Below, piece after piece: positions 24,105-33,201 of a stretch of 42,165 bases of DNA; the first letter of the stretch is position 1; every line of letters begins with the position of its first letter. The notes under the pieces are model-generated. The model did no database searches. It was not told the origin of the DNA and saw only the letters and a list, made by a program, of their open reading frames with translations. Made by a program: the position numbers and the translations under genes. Source of the DNA: Acidobacteriota bacterium (lineage in GTDB: Bacteria; Acidobacteriota; Vicinamibacteria; Vicinamibacterales; UBA2999); contig JACQTK010000178.1 in NCBI GenBank assembly GCA_016210845.1, forward strand, positions 1 to 42,165, written 5' to 3'.

Positions 24105-26931
24105 AATCCTTCCGGCACACCGACGGATACGGGCAGAACCCGCAGATCGTCGCGTCGTACGGCCGTGGAGGAAACTCACCGCGCTCGATGCCGTCCACGG
24201 CGGCAAAGAGACGATCGCGTGCGGCCGCCAGCACCTGCGCTGCGTCCTTCGCACCAGGCTTGACCACCGGGATGAAGGCCCGCTTTCCCGAGAACGTCAC
24301 ATACGCCGCCTCATCGATCGTCCAGACCGGCCCCGTGCCCCCTGTGGTCAACCGCTCCTGCGCGCACAATGCGTAGATCGGCACCTGCAGCGCCCGTTTC
24401 GGGCTGGGCCCGGAACCCGACTTGTAGTCGACGACGCGCAGCCGATGGCCTTCCAGCAGATCGACCCGATCCGCGACGCCCTCGAGCGCGACGGATCGGC
24501 CGCCGGCTGCCCCGAGCGTGAAGTCGCCCGCCAGCCGGTACTCCAGCCATCGCTCCCGCACGGGAACCGGCCGCGCGGCTTCGATTCCGAGCACGATCTC
24601 GACCATGCCCACCGAGATCGCCGAGCCGAAGAGCCGCAGCCGCTCGAGCGACGCGTCAGCGTCGGCCAGCCGCGCGAGCATGGGACCGGCCACTTCCTCG
24701 AACAGCGCGCGCGCCCGCTCCATCGACTCCGGGGCGATGGGACCTCCGACCCGCGCGTCCCATTGCCGAAAGAAGCGCTCGAAGACCTCGTGGACGAAGC
24801 GGCCACGGGCCCGCGGCGAGCGCGCGTCCTCGTCCTCGGGCGGCTCCTCCAGGCCAAGGACATCGGCCGCGAAGTACTTGAAGGGGCAATCCTGATACCG
24901 TTCGAGCGCGCTCAAGGCATAGGCAGGGGGCCGGTGCCCCTGCGTCATGCCGCGAGACGGACCGCGCTCGCCGCGAAGCGCCGCCCATTCCTGCGCCGCG
25001 TGTGTCACATCCTCCGAGCGAAGCGGTAGCAGGGTGTACTCTGCAGTCTCCAACCCCGCGTCGCCCAGCTCGTCCAGCAGGCTCGACGGCGCCACGAGCG
25101 CATCATCCTCGAGCGTGAACGTCGAGACCACCAGCCGACCCGATGGCAGGCGCACCAGGTCGCGAAAGGCAGCCTTGGCGCCTTCGAGCCGTTCGGATTC
25201 GGCAGGCCAGCCCAGATCCCGCAGCAGCGCGGGCGAATAGAAGATGTTGCGTCGCGGCGGCTCCGGCCACTCTCCGTCGACCAGCCCCGCGAGCTGCACG
25301 AGCTCGAACTCACCGAACGGCGCGCTCGCCGCGTCCACGACGTGCGCGCCAGACGCGCCGGTCCGCGGCGCAAACGTCTGCCCCTCGATCCAGCGGCGCA
25401 CGAGCGCCGCCACGGTCTCGAACTCCACAGGTCCGGAGTCGAAGCGCGCGAAGGCGTCGCGAAGCGCGGCCACGGTGTCGTGAATGGCCGCCCGCGCGCG
25501 CAGATGCCGCTCCCGACGGACATCCGCCTCCGCGCTCAGCGCTACGGCGGATACGTCACCGGGCACGTCCGGAGGGCGCTCGTGTCGTGTCAGAAAGGAC
25601 AGGAGGACCGTGAGGTGGTCGGCGCCGGACGCGGAGGACCGCAGCGGACGCAGCTCCCGCGCCACCTCTGCCAGCGCCGCCGCCGCGCGGAGCGGAATCT
25701 GCGCCAGCCGCTCGACGTCGCCGAGATATCCCGCGGCGGCCAACGCCTCGTCCAAGGCCCGGACATCCTGCGGCGTGACCGAATCGAAATGGAAATGCGG
25801 CGATCCCAGCAGGGCCACCGAAGGCGCCCGCCCGAAGTTCCCGCAAACGAAAGAGAAGACCAGGTCGAGTGCCGCTGCGTAGGGCTCCGCGGCGAGCGGG
25901 AGCGTGTCGAACATCTGGCACGGAATTCCCGCCGACCGGAGGACCGCTCGCGCCAGGTAGACGTACGGCAGCGGCCGGTGCACCACCAGCGCCGTGCGGT
26001 CCAGCAAACGGGGTTCGTCACGCACCCACCGAGCGAACGCCGCCACTTCATCCTCACGGTCCCGGACGGATTGCGCGGTGCCGCCACCGGGGGGAACGAG
26101 CAGGATCGGAGCCAGCCGACGCCCGCTGGTCTCGAACCGCACTTCCTCGATGCCCGGCAGCAGGCGATGGATTCGCTCGTGGAAGCTTCCTGCCACGACT
26201 GCGTCAGTGGCGACAACGTCGAGCCGCGTCAGCCCGGGGATGCGGGCGAGCAGGTCCCAGTCCACAGGAAACAGGCCGCAGGGATCCAGCGCGCGGTCGC
26301 CGACCGTCAACACGATGTGCTGCCACGGCTGCAGGGATGGCGTGGCGATCAGCAGGCGTGGCAGCGCGTGTTCGTCCAGCGCCCCGCTGTCCTCGCATCG
26401 CCGCTCGAAGCGACGGAACGCAGAGACGAGAAAGCGCGTCTGGCGCAGCAGCCGCTCGGCGCCGCGATCGTGAGACGCGCCCGGCTCCAGCATGCCGACC
26501 GCAAGCCGCTCGAAGGCGTCGACATCCTTCTGGTGGCGCCAGAGGCCGTCGTAGAAGCGCAGGATCTCCGAGGTGAGCCCTGCGCGCAGTCGAAACGGCG
26601 GGGTATGGCCGTCCTCGACGGCGGCGCGGCAGGCGGCGCCGAGCAGGATTTCCCGTTCAGCGGGCGTCAGGATCCGGACGGGCCGTGGCAGCCGCTCTGC
26701 GAGGCGTCGGTACAGGTCGTCCCGCGTAATCAGGTCGGGTAGATCTGCGGCATCGGCCGGCTCGCGCGCGCGGCGCTCGATCGAGCAGAGCAGATGGGCG
26801 GCGGCCGCGCGCGTGGGCACGACAACCAGGCGATCGCGACGGGCGCCTTCGCACGCCAGAGCTGCCACCGCCTCGCGAAAGTCATGGAGGTCGGACACCC
26901 GCACGAGGCGCGTCGTGCGGGCAGCGATCAC
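24094..26931 (-). CDS. addB: AddB-like helicase/nuclease subunit with Fe-S nuclease
   Basis: The 945-residue protein starts at GTG 26931 (GTGA overlap with the upstream stop). It has a degenerate N-terminal helicase-like region and a C-terminal RecB-type nuclease: GVADRVDLLEG, RVVDYKSGSG and the QxxxY motif LQVPIYALCAQE. Cysteines in RYQDCPFKY and in ICGFCPYPSVC provide the four ligands of the [4Fe-4S] staple typical of AddB. With AddA it processes DNA double-strand breaks. An N-terminal Walker A is not evident, so AddA is likely the sole motor. Confidence 0.93.
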   Translation of the reverse strand: MIAARTTRLVRVSDLHDFREAVAALACEGARRDRLVVVPTRAAAAHLLCSIERRAREPADAADLPDLITRDDLYRRLAERLPRPVRILTPAEREILLGAACRAAVEDGHTPPFRLRAGLTSEILRFYDGLWRHQKDVDAFERLAVGMLEPGASHDRGAERLLRQTRFLVSAFRRFERRCEDSGALDEHALPRLLIATPSLQPWQHIVLTVGDRALDPCGLFPVDWDLLARIPGLTRLDVVATDAVVAGSFHERIHRLLPGIEEVRFETSGRRLAPILLVPPGGGTAQSVRDREDEVAAFARWVRDEPRLLDRTALVVHRPLPYVYLARAVLRSAGIPCQMFDTLPLAAEPYAAALDLVFSFVCGNFGRAPSVALLGSPHFHFDSVTPQDVRALDEALAAAGYLGDVERLAQIPLRAAAALAEVARELRPLRSSASGADHLTVLLSFLTRHERPPDVPGDVSAVALSAEADVRRERHLRARAAIHDTVAALRDAFARFDSGPVEFETVAALVRRWIEGQTFAPRTGASGAHVVDAASAPFGEFELVQLAGLVDGEWPEPPRRNIFYSPALLRDLGWPAESERLEGAKAAFRDLVRLPSGRLVVSTFTLEDDALVAPSSLLDELGDAGLETAEYTLLPLRSEDVTHAAQEWAALRGERGPSRGMTQGHRPPAYALSALERYQDCPFKYFAADVLGLEEPPEDEDARSPRARGRFVHEVFERFFRQWDARVGGPIAPESMERARALFEEVAGPMLARLADADASLERLRLFGSAISVGMVEIVLGIEAARPVPVRERWLEYRLAGDFTLGAAGGRSVALEGVADRVDLLEGHRLRVVDYKSGSGPSPKRALQVPIYALCAQERLTTGGTGPVWTIDEAAYVTFSGKRAFIPVVKPGAKDAAQVLAAARDRLFAAVDGIERGEFPPRPYDATICGFCPYPSVCRKDYVE

Positions 26932-28322
26932 GGGAGGCGAGGCGGCTCGAGCAGGGTGCGGATCTCCTGCTGGACCCGAGCGAGGAGCAGCAGGGCCCCC
27001 GCGGCCGAAGACGACGCCTCCCAGGCCGTCGTCACGTCGGCGGCCTGCACGGCACGATACCGTGCGCTCACCGCGTTCTCCGCAAATCGCCACGCCCCGA
27101 TCAGCAGATCGTGGACGACCTGCAGGTCGGCGGGCGTACGAACGCGCTCGAGCCGCTCGGCGCCGCCCGCCAACCTGGCGCGCAAGGACACGAGCGCGTC
27201 CGGCGCGGGACCGTCGAGACGGCGGATCGCCTCCAGCAGCGGCTCCGACTTCACCAGCTGCAGCAGCTGCGATCCGACGGACCGCTGATACTCGAAGTAC
27301 AAGGAGCGTCTGAGCGTCCACTGATCCCGCAGCAGGCGCAGGTGCCGCGCGGCGTCGAGCTGGCCTTGCACGGAGGCGTGCAGGGCCAGCACCATCTCGG
27401 GGCGTCGGCGGCCCAGGCGCGCGTCCTCGCGGGGAATCCGCGCCAGCACGCGCTCGACGTCGCCCACGCGGGCGCGCGCCGCCGCCTGGGTTGCCTGCGT
27501 GACGAGCCGCTGGGCGAGCTGATCGTAGCGGGCGTCGATGGCGCGCTCTTCGCGAATCTGGCTGTCGGCCCTTCGCCGAAGGGCGACGGCGTCCACGGCG
27601 GGCAGAGACGCACCCACCTCGCTCAGCAAGGCGAGCGCAGATTCCAGCAGGGCCACGCGATCGGCGGCACGCTCGGTCAGCTCCGCGACTCGAAAGAGCT
27701 GATCGAGCTGGTCCCGCGGCGACGGCATGGCGGCCAGACGCTCCAATTCCACGGGCGGCGCCAGAGCCACGAGCGTGACGTCGAAGGAGGTGACGCCCGC
27801 CGCGGCCCGAAGACCGGAGATCGCTTCGTCTACCACGGCGACGATCTCCTGGACGTCCTTCTGCCGGTAGCCGTAGTGCTCACGCGGCCAGTCGACGAGC
27901 GTCGCGCGTGCCTGCTCGGCAATCGCGAGCGCACGGGCCCGATCGCGCGTCAGGAGCACCTCGTTCAGCACCGCCGCGACGTCGTTGTTGAGGCGGAGAA
28001 AGTCTCCTTCGCCGCGCGTCTGCGCGTACCGCTGGTAGCGGGCCGAGGCCGCGTGCCGCTCCGTGCGCGGCCAGTCGATCGCGCGTGCCGGTACCGTGAC
28101 GGGATGCAGCCGCGGCTGGTCCGCGGTGCCGCCCACGACCATCGAGAAGATCACCCGATCATCCACGCGGGCGTACTCGCCGTAGCTGACCAGGCTCGCG
28201 CCGTCGGTGAGAAACAGACGCAGCCACAAGACGTCCTGGGCGGCGCCAGCAGCGCTCGACACCACCAGAGCCATCACCGCGGCGACCACAACCCTCTTCG
28301 TCATCATGTGCGGTGATCGCAT
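26928..28322 (-). CDS. Secreted helical hypothetical protein, first gene of AddAB operon
   Basis: The 464-residue product has a signal peptide (VVVAAVMALVVSSAAGAAQ) and a long, mostly alpha-helical mature part, with no recognised domain: GYRQKDVQEIVAVVDEAISGL and LRRRADSQIREERAIDARYDQ look like helical, possibly coiled-coil repeats. It starts the minus-strand operon with AddB (GTGA overlap). ATG 28322 has AGAGG upstream; ATG 28307 is the alternative. The pairing of an exported protein with a DNA-repair complex is odd and may only reflect shared transcription. Confidence 0.8.
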   Translation of the reverse strand: MRSPHMMTKRVVVAAVMALVVSSAAGAAQDVLWLRLFLTDGASLVSYGEYARVDDRVIFSMVVGGTADQPRLHPVTVPARAIDWPRTERHAASARYQRYAQTRGEGDFLRLNNDVAAVLNEVLLTRDRARALAIAEQARATLVDWPREHYGYRQKDVQEIVAVVDEAISGLRAAAGVTSFDVTLVALAPPVELERLAAMPSPRDQLDQLFRVAELTERAADRVALLESALALLSEVGASLPAVDAVALRRRADSQIREERAIDARYDQLAQRLVTQATQAAARARVGDVERVLARIPREDARLGRRRPEMVLALHASVQGQLDAARHLRLLRDQWTLRRSLYFEYQRSVGSQLLQLVKSEPLLEAIRRLDGPAPDALVSLRARLAGGAERLERVRTPADLQVVHDLLIGAWRFAENAVSARYRAVQAADVTTAWEASSSAAGALLLLARVQQEIRTLLEPPRLP

Positions 28323-28366
28323 TCTACCTCTGCGAGAATTCGTCAACGGCCCTTTCGACCTGCGGG

Positions 28367-28476
28367 TGTGGAAAAGTTGTGGACGCCACGTGCAAAAGCT
28401 GTGGAGAAGCTGCCAGCGCAAATTTTTTTTGCGCGGGATCATTCGGAGCGCCTCGCGAGCTGCGCCCTGTGGACGC
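28367..28476 (+). promoter_or_regulatory. Cluster of DnaA-box-like sites with AT tract
   Basis: Four TGTGGA motifs in the same orientation (reading the complement of TTATCCACA) occur at 28367-28375 (TGTGGAAAA), 28378-28386 (TGTGGACGC), 28400-28408 (TGTGGAGAA) and 28468-28476 (TGTGGACGC). Spacing of the first three is 11 and 22 bp, i.e. in helical phase. Next to them GCGCAAA/TTTGCGC with a T tract (28416-28434) gives an AT-rich, easily melted stretch. It lies in the divergent gap between minus-strand and plus-strand genes. It resembles an origin or a DnaA-titrating site; dnaA is not in the window. Confidence 0.4.
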
Positions 28477-28564
28477 GCCTTCGCGATCCGCTTCGCTTGA
28501 TCGCTGGCGTGCGACGCGTAGAATCATCGACCGTTCCCCAATTCTTTCCGGTTCCGCTCACGAC

Positions 28565-28777
28565 ATGACGGTTCATCGCTTCGAAGAAACCATCGGCGGG
28601 CGCGCGTACCAGATTGAGGTCACGCCCGTCAGCAACCGGTGGCGAGCTCAGCTCCAGCGCACCCCTGGCATTCCCGCCGCCATGATGCCCTTCTACGGGC
28701 AGACGCCAGACGAGGCCGCCCGCCACTTGGCACAATGGCTCGCGCTGGCGCACCGCCGGGCGCCATCCGCTGTTTAG
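28565..28777 (+). CDS. Small conserved-looking hypothetical protein
   Basis: The 70-residue product MTVHRFEETIGGRAYQIEVT continues with NRWRAQLQRTPGIPAAMMPF and ends in a helix (DEAARHLAQWLALAHRR). It is basic, soluble-looking and matches no family I recognise. ATG 28565 opens right after the DnaA-box-like cluster. Its last codons overlap the tail of the exported YqgE-like gene (28774) by 4 nt in convergent orientation. Confidence 0.6.
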   Translation: MTVHRFEETIGGRAYQIEVTPVSNRWRAQLQRTPGIPAAMMPFYGQTPDEAARHLAQWLALAHRRAPSAV

Positions 28778-29484
28778 ACCACAATCCTTGTAAATCGGAC
28801 CTGTGACAGAGCAGGTCCCGCCTTCGCGCGCTCCAGTACCCGCGCGCTACGGCGGGCAAGCCCGCCCTCGTGCCGCTCGAACGGCCGCGCGCTGCGAGAA
28901 GGCAGGCCCCGTACTGGAATTGGGCGGTTGGGGCCCATGAAGCGATCCCACAGGCTCTCCGGATCCCTTGTAAAGACGTCGTCGGCCTCGGCCAGGAAGA
29001 GGGCCCAGGCATCGGTACGGGCCAGCTCGGCATCCAGCTGGCCCGGGCCCCAGGCGGCGTGCCCCCGAAACACCTTCAAGGACTCCGGAACTGGGCTCGC
29101 CCTCAGCGCAGCGTCGATGACCCCTTGGTCCGCACTGGACCACACGCCTGCAAATACCGTCAGATGCGGCCCGACTGGCGGGTCTCCCCGCCCCAGCACG
29201 ATGATCCGCTCCGGGGCCACAGGACCGCCGATGAAGAGTCGAAGCCGTGAGTCCGGCGCCTCAGGCGGTGAGGCGTCGGTCGGGCGGTTGAGGACCAGGC
29301 CGAGCGTCCCGCGTTCGTCGTGCGCGAGCACAAGGATGACGGTTTGCTGGAATCGCGGGTCCGGGATGTCGCGTCTGGCGACCAGCAGCACGCCAGGAGC
29401 AGGCCCTCGGGCAGCCAACTGAACCGCTGGGACGCACGGGGCCGCCGTGAGCAGCAGAGTCGGCAGTATCAGGGCGATTCGCAT
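28774..29484 (-). CDS. Exported YqgE/AlgH-like protein with extended C-terminus
   Basis: The 236-residue product has a signal-peptide-like N-terminus (MRIALILPTLLLTAAPC) followed by the YqgE/DUF179 signature: GVLLVARRDIPDPRFQQTVIL, LGLVLNRPTD, GGPVAPERIIVLG and HAAWGPGQLDAELARTDAWAL. YqgE proteins are normally cytosolic and about 187 residues; here about 45 extra residues follow DPESLWDRFMG. The extra part is read through a dispersed hairpin (28851-28866). GGAGGGG lies just before ATG 29484; the longer frame is not needed. Confidence 0.88.
   Translation of the reverse strand: MRIALILPTLLLTAAPCVPAVQLAARGPAPGVLLVARRDIPDPRFQQTVILVLAHDERGTLGLVLNRPTDASPPEAPDSRLRLFIGGPVAPERIIVLGRGDPPVGPHLTVFAGVWSSADQGVIDAALRASPVPESLKVFRGHAAWGPGQLDAELARTDAWALFLAEADDVFTRDPESLWDRFMGPNRPIPVRGLPSRSARPFERHEGGLARRSARVLERAKAGPALSQVRFTRIVV
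28851..28866. repeat. Dispersed-type hairpin inside the YqgE-like gene tail
   Basis: GGCGGGC, loop AA and GCCCGCC form a perfect 7-bp stem, preceded by GCTAC and followed by CTCG. It is similar to the 3'-end hairpins but lies within the reading frame of the YqgE-like gene, whose stop is 75 nt further on. Confidence 0.55.
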
Positions 29485-29566
29485 GACCCCTCCAGCCGCG
29501 GTCAAAGCGGTTCCGCCAGGTGGAGCCCCTCCACGCGACGCCCAATCGGGCCTATGATCCGGACTC

Positions 29567-31255
29567 GTGGATCCACTGCTCGCCACCCTCGCGTGTTTTC
29601 TCGTCTACGTGGCCGGCTACCGGTTCTACGCCCGCCGCCTGGCCACGCATCTGTTCGAGCTCGATCCGGCCCGCGTGACGCCAGCGCACGCCTGCCGCGA
29701 CAACATCGATTACGTGCCGGCAAACCGGTACGTCCTGTTCGGCCACCACTTTACGTCCATCACGGGTCTGTCGCCGATGCTCGGCCCGGCCATTGCCGTG
29801 ATCTGGGGATGGGTACCGGCCATGATCTGGGTGGTCCTGGGTGCGGTCCTCATCGGCGCCGTGCACGATTTCAGCGCGCTGGCCGTCTCGATCCGCGCGA
29901 GGGGCGCCTCGATCGGCAAGATCGCCGAGACGATCATCGGCCGACGGGCCAAGACGCTCTTCCACGTCATTATCTTCTTCCTCATCGCGCTGGCGATGGG
30001 CGTGTTCGTGCAGGTCGTGGGCCTGCTGTTCTCACCTGCCTACTACCCGCAGGCGGTGCTGCCCTCAGCCGCCCTGATGATCATCGCCGTCGCGATCGGC
30101 CTGCTCGTTCACAGGCGCGGGATGTCGGTGCCGACTATCAGCATCGTGGGGTTCGGGCTGACGATTCTGTTCGTGTGGGCGGGCGTCGAGTTCCCCGTGG
30201 TCGGGCCGACGGTACCACAGTGGATGTGGCTCATCCTGGGGTACGCGTTCCTGGCGAGCGTCCTCCCCGTCTGGCTGCTGCTGCAGCCGCGCGACTATAT
30301 CAACGGCATTCTGCTCATCCTCGGGCTCGGAGCCATGTACGTGGGCCTGTTCGTCACGCAGCCCGACTTCGCGGCGCCCGCGGTGAACGTCCGTCCGGCG
30401 GGGGCCCCTCCGATGTTTCCGTTCGTGTTCATCGTGATCGCCTGCGGCGCGGCCAGCGGCTTCCACTCGCTCGTCTCCTCGGGGACGTCGGCCAAGCAGC
30501 TCGACCGCGAGCCCGACGCGCGCTTCATCGGGTACGGCTCGATGATCGGTGAGTCGCTGCTGGGCCTGATGGCGGTGCTGGCATGCAGCGCCGGCTTCTA
30601 CTCGCGTGACGAGTGGCTGGCGCACTATCGGACGTGGGAGAGCGCCGACGGGCTCGGCAACAATATCGCCGCGTTCGTCGGCGGGACGTCGCGCTTCCTC
30701 CAGAGCCTCGGTTTCCCCAGCGATCTGGCGGCCTCGCTGGTCGCGCTGATCATCGTCTCGTTCGCGCTCACGACGGTCGACTCCGCGACGCGGCTGCTGC
30801 GCTACAACATCTCCGAGATAGGCGAGACCGTGAGGATCCGGGCGCTCGGAAACCGGTATGTGGCATCGGGGCTGGCAGTGGCCGCCATCGCGTTCTTCGC
30901 CTTCTATGAGATGAACGGCCAGGCGGCGGGCCAGGTGCTGTGGCAGCTCTTCGGGACGACCAATCAGCTGATGGCTGGGCTGGCGCTGCTGGCCGTGACG
31001 CTGTACCTGCTGCAGCGTGGGAAGTCGGTCGCGTACACCCTGCTGCCCATGGGCTTCATGCTCGTCACCACCCTCACCGCCATGGCGAGCAAGCTCGCCG
31101 AGTTCTGGCGGCTCGAGCAGTGGACGCTGCTCGTGACCGGCGGCGCGCTCTTCGCGCTGGCGTTGTGGCTCGTCGCCGAGGCGTGGCTGGCGGTCCGACG
31201 ATACCGCCAGCAGCCGACGATCCAGACCCTCGACGTCGCGTTCGAGCAGGTGTGA
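29567..31255 (+). CDS. cstA: Carbon starvation protein A family transporter (CstA/BtsT)
   Basis: The 562-residue polytopic membrane protein has the CstA family landmarks: AGYRFYARRLATHLFELDP near the start, then FGHHFTSITGLSPMLGPAIAVIWGW, IGAVHDFSALAVSIRARG-SIGKI and SGFHSLVSSGTSAKQLDREPD. The length is near the usual 560-700. Characterised members import pyruvate or peptides under carbon starvation. The start is GTG 29567, 82 nt from the divergent YqgE-like gene. It is monocistronic and converges on the metallo-beta-lactamase-fold gene. Confidence 0.96.
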   Translation: MDPLLATLACFLVYVAGYRFYARRLATHLFELDPARVTPAHACRDNIDYVPANRYVLFGHHFTSITGLSPMLGPAIAVIWGWVPAMIWVVLGAVLIGAVHDFSALAVSIRARGASIGKIAETIIGRRAKTLFHVIIFFLIALAMGVFVQVVGLLFSPAYYPQAVLPSAALMIIAVAIGLLVHRRGMSVPTISIVGFGLTILFVWAGVEFPVVGPTVPQWMWLILGYAFLASVLPVWLLLQPRDYINGILLILGLGAMYVGLFVTQPDFAAPAVNVRPAGAPPMFPFVFIVIACGAASGFHSLVSSGTSAKQLDREPDARFIGYGSMIGESLLGLMAVLACSAGFYSRDEWLAHYRTWESADGLGNNIAAFVGGTSRFLQSLGFPSDLAASLVALIIVSFALTTVDSATRLLRYNISEIGETVRIRALGNRYVASGLAVAAIAFFAFYEMNGQAAGQVLWQLFGTTNQLMAGLALLAVTLYLLQRGKSVAYTLLPMGFMLVTTLTAMASKLAEFWRLEQWTLLVTGGALFALALWLVAEAWLAVRRYRQQPTIQTLDVAFEQV

Positions 31256-31272
31256 GCTCTGGCGCGTACGTG

Positions 31273-31302
31273 CGTAGGGGCGACGCGTGCGCCGCCCCTA
31301 CG
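31273..31302. terminator. Hairpin between convergent genes
   Basis: CGTAGGGGCG (31273-31282) and CGCCCCTACG (31293-31302) form a perfect 10-bp stem around a 10-nt GC-rich loop. It lies between the convergent stops of cstA (31255) and the metallo-beta-lactamase-fold gene (31322). There is no run of T, so any role as a bidirectional terminator is inferred from position. Confidence 0.5.
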
Positions 31303-31321
31303 ATCGAATCTCGACTGTTCG

Positions 31322-32857
31322 TCAGTTGGTCGCCGCCGCGGGCGCCAGCGCCACGACCTCGGCGCGGGGGACGGCGCGCTCCGGGTTGAGCGCGTGCGCC
31401 GGAATCATCGACTCCCACTGCAGCTTCAGCTGGTCGGCCGCCGACAGCGTCGCCCGGAGCACCTGGACCTGGTTGGGATTCGGCATCCCCGCGACCGGTG
31501 TGTCCGCTGTGTAGAGGACACGTTCGGCCGGCAGGTACACCATCAGGTGGCTGTCGGTGTGCTCGCTGCCAGTGACGCGGTGGATCTCGACGACCTTGCC
31601 GTTGGTGCCGCGCCGGATCTCGCGGTCGCCGATCCCCTGGACGGTCACGCGACGGTTCGCCACCTTCGAGAGGCTGTCGCCGATCAGCGTGCGCGGCCCG
31701 GAGAGCAGCCGCTGCATGGTTTCCGCACTGTTGCGATGCATCAGGATCGTGGCGCCCTCCCCGGCGGCCGCCGCCAGACCGCTGGCGTGGTCGAAGTGTG
31801 GATGCGAATTGACGACGAAGCGGATCGGCTTGTTCGGAATCGCTTGCTTGGCCGCCGCCATCACCGCCGTCCCGCGCGCGTCGCTCTGGCCGCTCTCGAC
31901 CACGAGGATGTGGTCGCCCATATCGACGGCGATCGCGGTGTAGTTGCCGCCGATCTTGAAGACGCCATCGCCGAGCTTCTCCACGGCTGGCCCGGCAGCC
32001 TGCTGTCCGCCGCCGCCCGCTCCGCCGCGGCCGCCCTGCGCAGGCGCGCCGGGCGGGGGTCCACCGGGACCGCCGCCACGAGCGGGGGCTGGAGGAGGCG
32101 TGAGCAGCGCCGCCAGGTTCGCGGGGTTCGGCGTGGCCGACGCGATGTTGGCGTCGAAGGTCTGCAGCCCGGCCTGCCGCTGCACGATGCGGGTCGGGAC
32201 CTGCACCCCGTTCATGTTCTGGTAGTTCGAGTACTCGAACTCAACCAGCAGGTCACCGACCACAGCGTGCTCCATCCGGGTTTCGACCTTGGTTACCTGG
32301 TTCTGGTTGTTGATGTAGCCGGTCACCGTATACATCTGTCCCGACGGCGACTTGAAGTTCGCCGGCGAGAAGGAGACGACCTGCTGGCCACCTTCCTGGC
32401 GGACGGTGGCGTTGTTGGCCGCCGCGCCCTTCAGGAAGCCCCATGGCGTCGTCCAGATGTTCAGCGCCTGCCCCCAGTTGGTACTGGCCTGCTGGCCGTT
32501 GATGTTCTGGTTGAAGACGCCTGGCATCGGTGCGGGCACGCCCGGTACGGTGGGCGGCTGCGTCGGACCCGTCGCCCGCGAGACGAGCGCCATCGCGTCG
32601 GCTGCCTGTCCGAAGTTGATGGTGCGCGTGTACTGGGTGATCTGCGTGAGGTTGGTCGGCCCCATCGGGTTTCCGATGCTCTTGCTCTGGCCAAAGGCCC
32701 CGTTTCGCGCGGTGCCCGAATAGGTAATCGAGTTCAGCGTGTCCGCGCCCATCGCCTTCGATGCCGCGGCGACGACCGAGCTGGCGTTCTGTGCGGACGC
32801 GCCCATCGAGAGGAAGGTCACGAGGAGCGCGGCAACCGTAAGCGTTCTGAGCAGCAT
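31322..32857 (-). CDS. Secreted metallo-beta-lactamase-fold hydrolase
   Basis: The 511-residue protein has a signal peptide (cleavage after ASAQ, residue 23), an N-terminal beta-rich domain of about 240 residues, a Gly/Pro/Gln linker (about 265-300), and an MBL domain with HPHFDH (HxHxDH) in NSHPHFDHASG, then a third histidine in GSEHTDSHLMVYLP and an aspartate in VLYTADTP. The layout predicts a two-metal hydrolase in the periplasm. GGAGG lies 5 nt before ATG 32857. The substrate is unknown; the N-terminal domain resembles outer-membrane lipoprotein-sorting-like folds, as an impression only. Confidence 0.9.
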   Translation of the reverse strand: MLLRTLTVAALLVTFLSMGASAQNASSVVAAASKAMGADTLNSITYSGTARNGAFGQSKSIGNPMGPTNLTQITQYTRTINFGQAADAMALVSRATGPTQPPTVPGVPAPMPGVFNQNINGQQASTNWGQALNIWTTPWGFLKGAAANNATVRQEGGQQVVSFSPANFKSPSGQMYTVTGYINNQNQVTKVETRMEHAVVGDLLVEFEYSNYQNMNGVQVPTRIVQRQAGLQTFDANIASATPNPANLAALLTPPPAPARGGGPGGPPPGAPAQGGRGGAGGGGQQAAGPAVEKLGDGVFKIGGNYTAIAVDMGDHILVVESGQSDARGTAVMAAAKQAIPNKPIRFVVNSHPHFDHASGLAAAAGEGATILMHRNSAETMQRLLSGPRTLIGDSLSKVANRRVTVQGIGDREIRRGTNGKVVEIHRVTGSEHTDSHLMVYLPAERVLYTADTPVAGMPNPNQVQVLRATLSAADQLKLQWESMIPAHALNPERAVPRAEVVALAPAAATN

Positions 32858-32909
32858 ACGTGCCTCCAGATTCCGTGTAGATTTCTGCCCGAATGTGTGT
32901 AGCCCGCGG

Positions 32910-32915
32910 ATTATA
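32910..32915 (-). promoter_or_regulatory. Predicted -10 box of the MBL-fold gene
   Basis: A perfect TATAAT on the minus strand (complement of ATTATA) lies about 50 nt before the ATG at 32857. No convincing -35 box is present at 16-18 nt, so activation by a factor is possible. Confidence 0.45.
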
Positions 32916-33201
32916 TATCTGTCGGGCCTGGCTGGTGTTTTACCGTCCACGGCTGAGCCCTGCACGTGAAATCCCCCTCCCCCAATAAGGGGGGTCGCAA
33001 GCCGCCAGCGACCATGTATTGGCATGTATTGGGGGTGGTGAACCGGACTCGGGCCAGCTCGAACCACCAGACGCCGGACGTCGTATGCCGATCGATAGTC
33101 GCCATTGGACCGCTATGCGGCCCGGAGCGCGGATTTGGTTCCCGTTGTGCCCTCGGCATAGCGGTCTACTAGGCGCGCGGAGCACGCCAAAGAAATACTG
33201 G
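32916..33201. other. Non-coding gap at the backbone/island junction
   Basis: No supported gene. It contains a tandem 10-bp duplication CATGTATTGG (33013-33032) and a C/G-run stretch (32970-32995). Composition changes from backbone-like to island-like here. Confidence 0.4.

Noticed and set aside
22383-24263. 626-codon plus-strand frame
   Set aside because: It is the reverse complement of addA with no ribosome-binding site and Arg/His-rich composition.
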